From the IMG/VR virus record IMGVR_UViG_3300025679_000007, positions 1 to 64,000 of that record: a stretch of 64,000 nucleotides of DNA. One strand, 5' to 3'. The position numbers and the translations under genes were made by a program. This document shows, piece by piece, positions 31,050-40,300 of the stretch. Below the pieces are notes generated by a model that searched no databases, was not told where the DNA came from, and saw only the letters and a program-made list of their open reading frames with translations. Positions within the stretch are counted from its first letter, which is position 1, and every line of letters starts with the position of its first letter. This DNA comes from a virus.

Positions 31050-32051
31050 ATGCGTCCACGGAACAATTTCAACACCCTGCGGATCACGGCCGCGCTCGCG
31101 GTGATGGTGTCGCACTCTTTCTCCGTGTCCTACGGAAGAACCGCACACGAACCGCTCAGCCTCGTGAGTCAGGGACAAACGACGCTTGGCGGCCTCGCGG
31201 TCGCCGTGTTCTTCGTCATTAGCGGCTATCTCATTACCGAGAGTTTCGAGCGGTCGCGCGACGCGAAGGTCTTCATGGTCAACCGTGCGTTGCGGTTGCT
31301 GCCTGCCCTGGCCGTCGTTCTGGTGGCGCTGGCGTTCGTCGCCGGACCTGTCCTGACCGAGCGGTCGTTGGCGAATTATTTTACCGATCCCCAGGCATAC
31401 GGCTATGTGCCGGCGAATCTCTCGCTGCTGATGTTCGTGGACACGCTTCCCGGCGTCTTCACGCACAACCCCTTTCCCGAGGCGGTGGACGGCTCGCTGT
31501 GGACTTTGATGTTCGAGGTCCGGTGCTACCTCGCGGTTCTCTGCCTGGGTCTGTGCGGCGCGCTCAATCGGTACGTGTCGCTCGCTATTCTGCTCGGGTG
31601 CTGTGTCGGGTTGAAAATGTGGCTGGGCGGGACGCCGTTGGAACTGTACGCCTGTTTCGCCGCGGGCGCGGTGTGGCACCATTGGCGACCGCCGCTCCGA
31701 GGCTGGATCGCCGCCGCCTGCCTGGCACTGTGCGCATGGGCGTTCCTCTTTGGCGGCTTCCGGGTCGGGATGCCGACCGTCGGCACCTATGTGGTGATGT
31801 GGCTCGCGCTCGATCCGCGCGTCAGGATGCCGGACCTGGCACGGCATGGCGATCTGTCGTACGGAACCTACATCTGGGCGTTTTTCGTGCAGCAGTGTTG
31901 CGCGGCTTTGTTGGGCGGCGGCTGGGCCGTTAACCTGGTGGTATCCGTCCCGGTCGTGCTCGGGTTGGCTTACATGTCGTGGCACTTCATCGAAGCGCCG
32001 ACGCTTGCATTGAAGGCGCGATTTCGCACGGTCGCTGTCGCTCATTGTTGA
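31050..32051 (+). CDS. OafA/YrhL-type acyltransferase (surface glycan modification)
   Basis: A 333-residue multi-pass membrane enzyme of acyltransferase family 3: NTLRITAALAVMVSHSFSVS (catalytic-region His in SHSF), GGLAVAVFFVISGYLITESF, SLWTLMFEVRCYL, and a C-terminal WHFIEAP. About ten hydrophobic helices. GGTGGCGAG precedes the ATG. It is the only plus-strand gene within the late operon; it ends four bases before the convergent hydrolase-like gene. Such enzymes acetylate O-antigen or other surface glycans and in prophages cause serotype conversion and superinfection exclusion. Independent expression in a lysogen is likely. Confidence 0.9.
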   Translation: MRPRNNFNTLRITAALAVMVSHSFSVSYGRTAHEPLSLVSQGQTTLGGLAVAVFFVISGYLITESFERSRDAKVFMVNRALRLLPALAVVLVALAFVAGPVLTERSLANYFTDPQAYGYVPANLSLLMFVDTLPGVFTHNPFPEAVDGSLWTLMFEVRCYLAVLCLGLCGALNRYVSLAILLGCCVGLKMWLGGTPLELYACFAAGAVWHHWRPPLRGWIAAACLALCAWAFLFGGFRVGMPTVGTYVVMWLALDPRVRMPDLARHGDLSYGTYIWAFFVQQCCAALLGGGWAVNLVVSVPVVLGLAYMSWHFIEAPTLALKARFRTVAVAHC

Positions 32052-32055
32052 GTCG

Positions 32056-33807
32056 TCAATGAATGGCATAAATTCTGACCTGATAATGATCGCTGTTCGC
32101 GCCGAACGTGTCGGAGAATTGCGCCGATCCGTTCAGTGTGAATGTGGCGCCCAGGTTGTTGTGCGCGCTGTCGTATTGTGAATCGCTGTCATAAACGACG
32201 GTCGCCGTCTTGGCCGCCGCGCCAGCGACCGTGAACGTCATGGAAGCACCGGTCGTGCTCCGTCGATCCGACATCGCGAACAGATAGGTCGATCCTCCGT
32301 AGGAATGGGCGCGCGCGAGACCGGGAACCGACGCGTCGCTGGTTGCCATGGTCAGCACACCGTTCGTGCAACTCGCGGCGGTCGATCGATCGGTGTTTTG
32401 CATGGAACAGATACCGACCTGCGCCGCGTTAAGTTGGTGCGAATAGGTTCCGATGACGCCGTCGATGTAAGTCAGATTGGCGGCGACGGCGGTCGCGGCC
32501 GAGCCACCCGCCGGATCGCCAAGGCAGAACGTGTAAGAAACGGTATCATGGCAAAACCACTCGATGCCATAAGCGCCGGAGATAAGGGTCACCCACGCCT
32601 CGGCGTTAACTTCCACAGGGGTCGCCCGGTATCTGTTCCCCGCCGCGACGCAGAGATTGGCGCTCGCAACGCAATCGCTGGAGAAAACACCGCCTGTCAC
32701 CGTCACGGCCTCTAGTGAACCCGCGCACGTGGCATTGGCACTCATGGTCGCGTGTGTGCTGTCCACGATCCCGGTTATCGTCGTATTGGCCGGGATGCAC
32801 GTCCCGCTTAGCGTCAGCCCTTGCCACGTCGCGGTGAAAGTCGAAACCGGAGCCGTGGCGCTGATATTCTGCTGGTAGTACGCCGTCTGATTGACGATGA
32901 CGTTTGAACCGTTGGCGACATCGGCGTGGAAATTATTGCCACGAAAGGCGCCCCCCAAAATGTCTGATCCGGACTCGACATACACCCATGCTGGTTTGGT
33001 GGGGTTAAACGCGCGAAGCGCCTGCACGCCTACACCGTTGGTCCAGATGCAGTCGTTCGGAGTGCTTAACGAGTCGGATGTCTGAACGTAAGCGCTTCCG
33101 GCGCAGTATTGCCACTGAATGTCCGGATTGGTCACCGGGTACATATCAAAGCTGCCGAATCCCAGAGAACCGATCGCCGCGGTTGCTTGCGCGTGCGTGA
33201 CTCCGCTACAGCCGTACGGAACGACCGCATCCCAGACGGGCCAATCCACCTGATTGAACGCCGTAAGCCTTGTCGCGTCGTAAGCCTGAATATCGGAGAC
33301 TTCGTTTCCAATGTCGCCTGTCTGATAGGCACCCGTTCCGCACGCTGACTCGTCATTGATGTTATAGCCGATGAAGTTCGCCTGCGCGCCCGTCGCCGTT
33401 AAAAGGGCGAGGATGGATGGAACCGAGGTCGCCGTGGTGCCGCTCGCATAATCGATCGTCTTGCCGCCGATCAGGTACATCGTCGCCGCCTTGACCGCGG
33501 CCATCTCGCCGCCATCCACGCCAAATCCCGACGGCCAGTTCTCTATCCCCAGAAAGGTGTTGACGCCGATCGCCTGTGCCGCCGCCGCGATATTCGCTTT
33601 CCCCGCCGGGACGCCCGTGGTCTGGGCCGGGTCTTCGTCCCAGATCAGGACAGGGAAATACGCGCCGGTCGACGGCGGTCCGTTGGCGAAGGTCGCGTAG
33701 TACGACAATGGAAACGAGAGCACTCCATTGCCGCCGCCGCCATGCAGCCACGCGAACGCCGGCGTGGCGATGATGAGACAAAGGAGCGCCGCGACTGTTT
33801 TCAGCAC
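32056..33807 (-). CDS. exported TIM-barrel glycoside-hydrolase-like protein
   Basis: I chose GTG 33807, giving a signal peptide MLKTVAALLCLIIATPAFA, cleaved before WLHGGGG. The 583-residue product has a barrel-like domain: FPVLIWDEDPAQT (51-63), ANIAAAAQAIGVNTFLGIEN (71-90), FIGYNINDESACG (145-157) and KPAWVYVESG (271-280). E153 and E278, at ends of predicted strands, fit the acid/nucleophile pair of a retaining hydrolase. Near 320-370 a fibre-type module (LTLSGTCIPANTTITGIVDS) is inserted. A beta domain ends the protein. The start overlaps the end of the arabinofuranosidase-like gene. Confidence 0.7.
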   Translation of the reverse strand: MLKTVAALLCLIIATPAFAWLHGGGGNGVLSFPLSYYATFANGPPSTGAYFPVLIWDEDPAQTTGVPAGKANIAAAAQAIGVNTFLGIENWPSGFGVDGGEMAAVKAATMYLIGGKTIDYASGTTATSVPSILALLTATGAQANFIGYNINDESACGTGAYQTGDIGNEVSDIQAYDATRLTAFNQVDWPVWDAVVPYGCSGVTHAQATAAIGSLGFGSFDMYPVTNPDIQWQYCAGSAYVQTSDSLSTPNDCIWTNGVGVQALRAFNPTKPAWVYVESGSDILGGAFRGNNFHADVANGSNVIVNQTAYYQQNISATAPVSTFTATWQGLTLSGTCIPANTTITGIVDSTHATMSANATCAGSLEAVTVTGGVFSSDCVASANLCVAAGNRYRATPVEVNAEAWVTLISGAYGIEWFCHDTVSYTFCLGDPAGGSAATAVAANLTYIDGVIGTYSHQLNAAQVGICSMQNTDRSTAASCTNGVLTMATSDASVPGLARAHSYGGSTYLFAMSDRRSTTGASMTFTVAGAAAKTATVVYDSDSQYDSAHNNLGATFTLNGSAQFSDTFGANSDHYQVRIYAIH

Positions 33808-34904
33808 GAGGTTCCGGTTCCCCACGCCAGATGCGCGTTGTGGCAGACGCTCGTCTGAGCGGCATTCGACAAGGCGACAGGCTCGATCGCCCACTCGGTC
33901 ATCGTGCCCGCGAGATACTCGGCGCCGAGATTGTTGGCGCCGATTGTCACGGTGCCCGACATTCCGGTTGACCCAGCCGCCGCGCCGGCGATCGGATTGC
34001 CAACGTTATCGGTGTTGATAAGGCTGGATGCGCCATTTAAGACGCCCTGGAAGATATGCGTGGCGCCATCGGTTTGCGCGGCGGTCAAGACCGTTCCGCC
34101 GTATTCGATGATTCCGTTCGTGGAGGAGGCAAACGAAAGTTGGGTATTGTTGAGTGAAAAGATGATTTCCTGAGCCGTGGTAAAGAGGTCCAAACGCGCC
34201 GCGACAGCATAAAACGTCATGGGCTGAGTTTGCGTGATCGATGCGGTCTGAAGCGACGCGCCATCCGGAAATAAGACCGTCGGCAGTCCATTGGTGTCAG
34301 ATGGCAAGAGTTGCGGCTGTTGGGCGGTCGTTGCCTGCGTCCAATGGTTCCCGTGGCCTGTCTGGTCGTATACCTCGGCCACGTACATCGCGACCTGGGC
34401 CGTCACGGTTTCGCTGCTAAACGTCTGCGCCTTGTTGACGGTGCAAGTCCCCGGCGGCGTGGCGCATCCGCCGATCACGGTGATATAGGCGGGCTGGACT
34501 ATTCCCGCTCCCGTGATCGTATCTTGCACATGCGGCGTGCCCGAGGCGCACGTGGAAATCGTCAATGTGGTCGTGCCGGTCATGGAACCCGTGCATGTCG
34601 CGTCTGTGCCGGCGAACGTGTTGGCTGATGCGATGTCAAAGGCACACGCCGATGTCAGTCCTACATCCTGCGTCGCGTTGTCGCTGGCCCGGCGAACCTT
34701 GACCGCCTGTGTCGCGTTGGCCTGCGACGCGCTGAAACACCGAAGTCCGCCATAGCCCGTCGCGGCCTGATTGCCGGACGCCTCGTAGAGGCCCTGGTAG
34801 CCGGTCGGAGCCGCGCCCACCTTCGCGTTGACGATCGACTGAAGCATCTGCGCATGCGCCGATCCGGCGAAGCACAGCGACAGGATCAGGGCGAACAGGC
34901 GCAT
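33801..34904 (-). CDS. exported arabinofuranosidase-B-like/concanavalin-fold protein
   Basis: The ATG at 34904 gives a signal peptide MRLFALILSLCFAGSAHA, then Q. The 367-residue body resembles the AbfB catalytic fold: VKVRRASDNATQDVGL (about 68-83) and VYDQTGHGNHWTQATTAQQP (about 176-195; compare IYDQSGNGNHLTQA of AbfB). Between these two halves lies a module, TTLTISTCASGTPHVQDTIT ... GTCTVNKAQTFSSETVT, of the kind found in phage fibres. The C-terminal part is a LamG-like beta sandwich. It may bind or cleave arabinose-containing surface glycans; catalysis is unproven. Confidence 0.7.
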   Translation of the reverse strand: MRLFALILSLCFAGSAHAQMLQSIVNAKVGAAPTGYQGLYEASGNQAATGYGGLRCFSASQANATQAVKVRRASDNATQDVGLTSACAFDIASANTFAGTDATCTGSMTGTTTLTISTCASGTPHVQDTITGAGIVQPAYITVIGGCATPPGTCTVNKAQTFSSETVTAQVAMYVAEVYDQTGHGNHWTQATTAQQPQLLPSDTNGLPTVLFPDGASLQTASITQTQPMTFYAVAARLDLFTTAQEIIFSLNNTQLSFASSTNGIIEYGGTVLTAAQTDGATHIFQGVLNGASSLINTDNVGNPIAGAAAGSTGMSGTVTIGANNLGAEYLAGTMTEWAIEPVALSNAAQTSVCHNAHLAWGTGTSC

Positions 34905-34905
34905 C

Positions 34906-36858
34906 TTAGTTCGCCGTCCAGGTGCCACCGGAACTGGCGGTATTGTAGTGCGTCGCGTCCTTCCCGAGCAGGCAGATACTATCGCCCGCCGCGCCGCCGG
35001 AGACGAACGTGCCGGTCCCTGCCGTTCCATAAGCGGACTGATCGGTCTTGCCGTATCGCGCGGATGAACCGATCGCGGCCAAGGTAATGACCGTCGAAAC
35101 ACCCACGTCGTTCTTGACGCAAAATTCGTCGCCGGCCGCCGGGACCGGAAGCGTGATCGTGCAAGTCCCGGTGCAAAGATAATACGACCGTGGCGCCGCC
35201 AGGGTGGCGCTGGTTCCGGGCGCCTGGAGGGGCGATGCGGCAACGGAGGCGTTCGCGAGCGGCGTCGTCAGGGCGAGGGACGCGGCGCTGAGTGCTTCGG
35301 TGGTCGAGATTGTCGTCCCATTGTCCGTCAGACCAGATGCCGTCATGGCGCCGGAGCCATCAAGAAACTTCCCGATCGCGCCGCTTGTGATCGTGCCAAA
35401 GCCTGGGAACCCGAAGCCGCTCAGCACGCCCGATGACGACCATGCGTAGCCGTAAAAGCCATAGGGATGCAGCGTTGTGGCGAGCGGCAAACCGGCGATG
35501 GTCTGGCTGTTCGGCGCGATCGTGAGGGTGGCGCCGGCCTGCGCCGTCACCATTAGAGTTTGACCGCTCGCCAGGGTCGCCAGGGTCGCGGTCGCGGTGG
35601 TGCTCCAATCATCCTCGCCGCCAGGATTCGCCGTGGTCGCGGAATTGCCGTGGACAGTATCGACGGCGGTGAAATCGCAGACGCCGGAGGGACACGCCAT
35701 CGTCGTGCCTGGCTCTATGATGCCGAACTGGCCCGAAGCGGCCTTCTGCACGACCGGCGCCGCGTCGGAGCGCATCGCCGTGGACGCCGTGCCATTGACC
35801 GCCGTTGGCCCCGCCGTCGCGGTGGGATTGGCGAAGGTCGTTGAACCACCCACGGAACTGATGACGCCGGCGCTGATCGTGATGGTGGTACCGTCCGGCT
35901 TCACCGCACCCGCCGCGCCGGTTGTGGCCAGAGGGAGTAGCGAGGCCGTGACCAGGCCGCTGCTTGTCGTCTCGACGAGCGTGCTGTTGCCGGTCAGACC
36001 GTAGGGCACGCTGGTTGGGCTGCTGGTGCCGTTGCTCACAACGACCTGACCCGTAGTTGGCCACGTGACCGAGCCGCCCGATCCGTTCGCCGCCACCGTG
36101 ACGCGGCCCTTCGCGTCCACCGTGACGTTCGCGCTCGTGAACGATCCGACGTTGCTGTTGACCGCCGCCAGGACCGCCGCCTGTGAGCCGGATCCCGGTC
36201 CCGCCGTCACGTCGCCGGTCAGGGTGGTGATGCCGGAGCCGCCGCCGCTACACGCTCCCGTAGTCCATATCCCCCCGGCTCCAAGCGCGCACTGCCCGTC
36301 AACCTCGGCCAGTCCCGTCGCGGCGCCCGTGCCGTGCCCGATCAGCAGCCCGGTCAGTGTCGCCGCGCCCGTCCCGCCCTGCGCCACGGACAGCGGCGTG
36401 GTGAGGCCGGACAGGGAGGTGATGTCTGTATTTGACCCGGCAAGCGCTATCGTTCTCCCGTTGGAGGCCGGAAGGAACAACGTGACGCTTCCGAGTGCGC
36501 CAACGACTGGTTCCACCGTAAGCAGCCCACTCGTGGCGTTGCCCATGACGACGGAACCAAGTGTGCCGGACGCGCCAAGGGTCAGGACACCAAGGATGAC
36601 ATTCGCGTCCGCCGCTGGAGCGCACGCGCCGCTAACGCCATAAAGAACAATGTTGGTGGCCTGGCCACCGGCTGGCACGCAACCTATACCTCCGCCGCTG
36701 CTTATGGCCGCCGCGAGTGACTTGATTGTTCCGCCGATGTTTATTTGTATCTGGCTTGCCGGCACATTATGGTATGTATTGTTTGTTTTGACGACTGTTT
36801 CCTGGGCGTGCGCGACGCCAAATAAAAGGGACAGCGCCACCGCCAATCGAATCAGCAT
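34906..36858 (-). CDS. exported tail-fibre-like protein
   Basis: A 650-residue protein with signal peptide MLIRLAVALSLLFGVAHA, before QETVV. The body contains fibre-type repeats such as PLSVAQGGTGAATLTGLLIG, LTGDVTAGPGSGSQAAVLAA, VTVDAKGRVTVAANGSGGS and TITSGAIGKFLDGSGAMTAS, usual in trimeric phage fibres. The C-terminal ~110 residues (YYLCTGTCTITLPVPAAGDE; ITLAAIGSSARYGKTD) form a beta domain typical of fibre tips. It is a likely receptor-binding or fibre protein, except for the export signal. It precedes two exported glycan-active-like proteins in the operon. Confidence 0.75.
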   Translation of the reverse strand: MLIRLAVALSLLFGVAHAQETVVKTNNTYHNVPASQIQINIGGTIKSLAAAISSGGGIGCVPAGGQATNIVLYGVSGACAPAADANVILGVLTLGASGTLGSVVMGNATSGLLTVEPVVGALGSVTLFLPASNGRTIALAGSNTDITSLSGLTTPLSVAQGGTGAATLTGLLIGHGTGAATGLAEVDGQCALGAGGIWTTGACSGGGSGITTLTGDVTAGPGSGSQAAVLAAVNSNVGSFTSANVTVDAKGRVTVAANGSGGSVTWPTTGQVVVSNGTSSPTSVPYGLTGNSTLVETTSSGLVTASLLPLATTGAAGAVKPDGTTITISAGVISSVGGSTTFANPTATAGPTAVNGTASTAMRSDAAPVVQKAASGQFGIIEPGTTMACPSGVCDFTAVDTVHGNSATTANPGGEDDWSTTATATLATLASGQTLMVTAQAGATLTIAPNSQTIAGLPLATTLHPYGFYGYAWSSSGVLSGFGFPGFGTITSGAIGKFLDGSGAMTASGLTDNGTTISTTEALSAASLALTTPLANASVAASPLQAPGTSATLAAPRSYYLCTGTCTITLPVPAAGDEFCVKNDVGVSTVITLAAIGSSARYGKTDQSAYGTAGTGTFVSGGAAGDSICLLGKDATHYNTASSGGTWTAN

Positions 36859-36883
36859 TTTCTTGTTTCCTGTTCGATTGATT

Positions 36884-37240
36884 TCAATAAACTAACGGTT
36901 GCCCGTTGGCCTGCGGAAACTGGAATGTCAGCGCCCCACTGCCGTAGTTCGTGATGTTAACGCGAATTCCAGTGATGACGACGCCCAGCGCGGCCTGTGC
37001 CGAACCGGTCAATCCCGTCATGGTGGACATCGGAGCCCAGTTGCCTGTAGCCGAATTATAACCTGTCGCCATAACATCATCGCCGGTGATTTCCACGTTG
37101 AAGGTCATGGAAGCGCCAGATGAGAGGTTACAGATGATAGCCGGCGGTAATGATGCCGTGACGGACTGCGGCAGCACGACGACCGGAACCGAGGCGCCAG
37201 CGGCGGACAAGACTTGTGTACTTAGTGCAAAGCCTCGCAT
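36884..37240 (-). CDS. small beta-rich structural protein
   Basis: A 118-residue protein (MRGFALSTQVLSAAGASVPV; LPPAIICNLSSGASMTFNVE) ending in a beta-rich VITGIRVNITNYGSGALTFQ. The start is hydrophobic but lacks a clear signal peptide. This pattern recurs in phage structural regions as small decoration-like proteins. It lies between the giant internal protein and the fibre gene. Confidence 0.65.
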   Translation of the reverse strand: MRGFALSTQVLSAAGASVPVVVLPQSVTASLPPAIICNLSSGASMTFNVEITGDDVMATGYNSATGNWAPMSTMTGLTGSAQAALGVVITGIRVNITNYGSGALTFQFPQANGQPLVY

Positions 37241-37326
37241 GGGCCACTCCTGTAATGAAATTCAGTAAACTCTCTGCCAGCCAGGCACACGGCTTCTCAT
37301 GCGCTATCGCGCGGACCGGCATTCCG

Positions 37327-37347
37327 CTGTCGCCTGAAAGGCGATAG
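37327..37347 (-). other. hairpin upstream of the fibre cluster
   Basis: CTGTCGCCT and AGGCGATAG pair over nine positions (one G-T) around a three-base loop, between the giant gene and the fibre genes. There is no T-run, so it may be an mRNA processing or stability element rather than a terminator. Confidence 0.3.
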
Positions 37348-37363
37348 TCCCCAACCGGTGGCT

Positions 37364-40300
37364 TCAATGGACGGAAATTGTCTCGCCTGTTTTCCGCGCG
37401 CGCTGCATCGCCGCCGCGTCCCGCGGAATGCCGGGGTATTTCATCATGACCATCCCCTCGGCGGCGGTGCGGGCCTGGCGGATCGTTTCCTGAATGGCCT
37501 CATGGCGGGTCGTGTTTGGCCACGCCTGATAATTCGGTGAGCGCACGATTTTATCGAGTTGCATCTTGGCGGTGCGCCCCGCGATCCGCGCGTAATCGTC
37601 GTATTGTTCGTCGGTCAACGGCACATTGCGGATTCGGCGCTCGACCGGCGCGGGGCCAAGGCCGAGCGCCAGCAGCGCCTGATTGACCGGATCGGAACTG
37701 ACCTGACGTTCGTAAATCGCCGTCACGCCAGGCCCCAGCAGCGCCGCCCCGTTCGGCATCGGGTCGCCCCAGATGTCACGCCGCGGGAACAGGCTTTCGG
37801 ACATACCGGGAACCTTGGACCGGATCGCGTCCATGATGGTGCGGGCCTGCCGCGACCACGGATCGGTAGCGCGGGCCATTTGCGCCATACCGACGGAATA
37901 GGGCAGGAAAGACGAAAGGAAATTACGGACATAGCCGGCGCCATACCGCCCAGAGTCAGTGACCGCCTTGATCAGGTCAGATGGGCCGCGCATGAAACTT
38001 TCATCGAGGATGTTCTGCGAAAAAGCGTGCATCAGAGACTTTCCCACCACGTCGGCATCTTCGGTGCCGATCTGATGGACGACATCGTACATGTCGGCCG
38101 CGACGCTCATCAGCATTCCCATTGGGCCGAGCCGGTGCACATCGTACCAGAGGTCACCGATACGGACGCTATGCGCCTGATTTCCCGCCAATCGCCACAT
38201 CGCGGCCTTGTTTGGATCGGCTGGTCCTGATCCGCTGACAAGCCCTTGCGAGGCGAGGCCGCCGAACGTGACCGCGAGTGAAGTCCCGACCAACATTTTC
38301 GCCATGGCCGTGTCCTGCGCGATATTGCCGTTACGACCCGAGAGGTCAGCGCGGATTTCACGTCCAAAAAGCCCGATCGGCGTCCGCTGCCACAAGGACT
38401 GGTTCATGATGTTGCCGGCGATATGCACGAACGGATCAACGAATTTCAGGAGCGCCGTCTCGCCGAGCACGGGCAGGTTATAGGTCTTGTTGAAGAACGC
38501 ACTCAGGTTCTGGGTCAGCCGTCCGCCCTGGCCCATCAAGGTCAGGTCGGTTGCCTTACCCCTGGCCTGCTCCATCATTTCCTCGGACGGGTTCTGTCTC
38601 AGGTCGGCAATCCGCGCGGTGCGCGCCATCCCTGACAGGCCCTCCTCCATCGCCTGCCGGTAGGCGAGCGCGTTGACTTCCATCGAATAGTTCATGGCGC
38701 GGAACGTGCTGTGGATGGCGGCGACGGCTCGGCTCGGTAGCCGCGCCAGGGTGCCAAGCGGTACGACTTTGACCCCTTTATAAGCAAAATCAGGGATCTG
38801 CCCGAGTGGCGAATAGACCGGCCCTATCATCGGCGCCCTCGGCACGCCGCCGGCCTTGACGAGTTCGCCGGTCGCGACAAGGCCATCGCGCATTCCCTGG
38901 ACCAACCCGTAAGCATCCCCAGCCGCTTCGCGCCATGTGACCGGGGCGTTTGTCATTCCCCGCGCCATGGTCAGAGATGTGTCGCCCTGGAACGGCATCA
39001 GGGGCCGCGCCTCTTCCCCTGGTAGCATCGTCGTGGCGCCGGAGCGCAACGCCTCAACACCAGCCTGGACCGCCGCCGGCGCTTCCGTGGCCGCGGCCCG
39101 CAACTGCGCGCCAACCTCGCCGAACCGGACCCTGGAGCCTTGTCGTCCCATCCGGGCCCGCAGCGCACCGATCGCCGCCGCCGCCGCCGTTTCCGGGCCG
39201 GCTTTTTCGATTGCCAGAATGCCGTTGCCAATCACGTAAGTCGCGTGCGTCGACGGACCGGAAATCAGCCCATTGATCCAGTATTCGAGCACCATGCCAC
39301 CGTAGGACCGCCGTTGTGAGTCGCGCAGCAGCTTCGCCACCTTGCCCGGCGTATCCATTCGTGCGCCTAGCTTCGCCACCATCGCGAGTTGGTACAAGTC
39401 CTTCCCCGCGTTGTCCTTCATGAACTGGTTGAGGTCCTTGGCGTGCTGCCAGTCCTTCATGTTTCGGAACGACATACCGAGGTTGCGGCCCTGTTTCGCC
39501 GTCACGCCGGATAGCGTCGTCATCATCATGTCGAACCGCGCCATTTCCACGGTCGAGGCCGCGATATCGGTCGGCGCCTGGGTCTCGGCGGCCTTCGCCC
39601 ATAGTTCATGAACGAGCCTGCCTTGCTGTCCGATGATGTCGCGCAACGCCCAGATTTTGGGGCCAAGGTCTTCAACGCCGCCAAACAGGCGGCCGAGTTG
39701 GGCCTCGGTGATGGTCGCCGGGTCGAGGTCCATGGCCTGCGCCAGGTCGATCATCGCGCCCATCGTGGCCTTGCCGCGAACCGCTTCGTATTTGCCGTTC
39801 CGCTCCGCTGAGTCCATCGCCGCCTGAATGAAGCCGGCGCTATCGTCGATGTTCCTTACACGGACGTTTCCGGCGAGGTCGACGGCTTCGGTTGATCCGG
39901 TGTCGGCGAAGGATTCGGCTGGGGTTGGGGCGAACTGTTCAATCCCAGGATTTGCGCCAGTGCCTGGTCGTCGGTCTGCAACAGGGGGTTCGGCGGCCGC
40001 GCCGCCTCCCACGCCATGGCTTTCTGACTCAGCCTTACCGCCGCCTGGCTCGACCGCGCCGCGATCTGTGCTACCGCCGCCGCTTCGGGGGAGAGGTTCG
40101 GATTGGCCGCTACCCGAGTCCAGTGTTCGACCTGCCGTTGGTCCTCGGCCAGTTTCTGTTCCAGCGTCTGATATTGCTGTTCCGGGTTGGTCGGCGGGTT
40201 CGGCCTGGGGGGCGAGTCCATGTGTGACCTCTGGTGGCTGTCCGGCTACATAACGGTCCCGCTCGCTGACAACCCGGTTCCGAACCGCCTCCGCCTCGTG

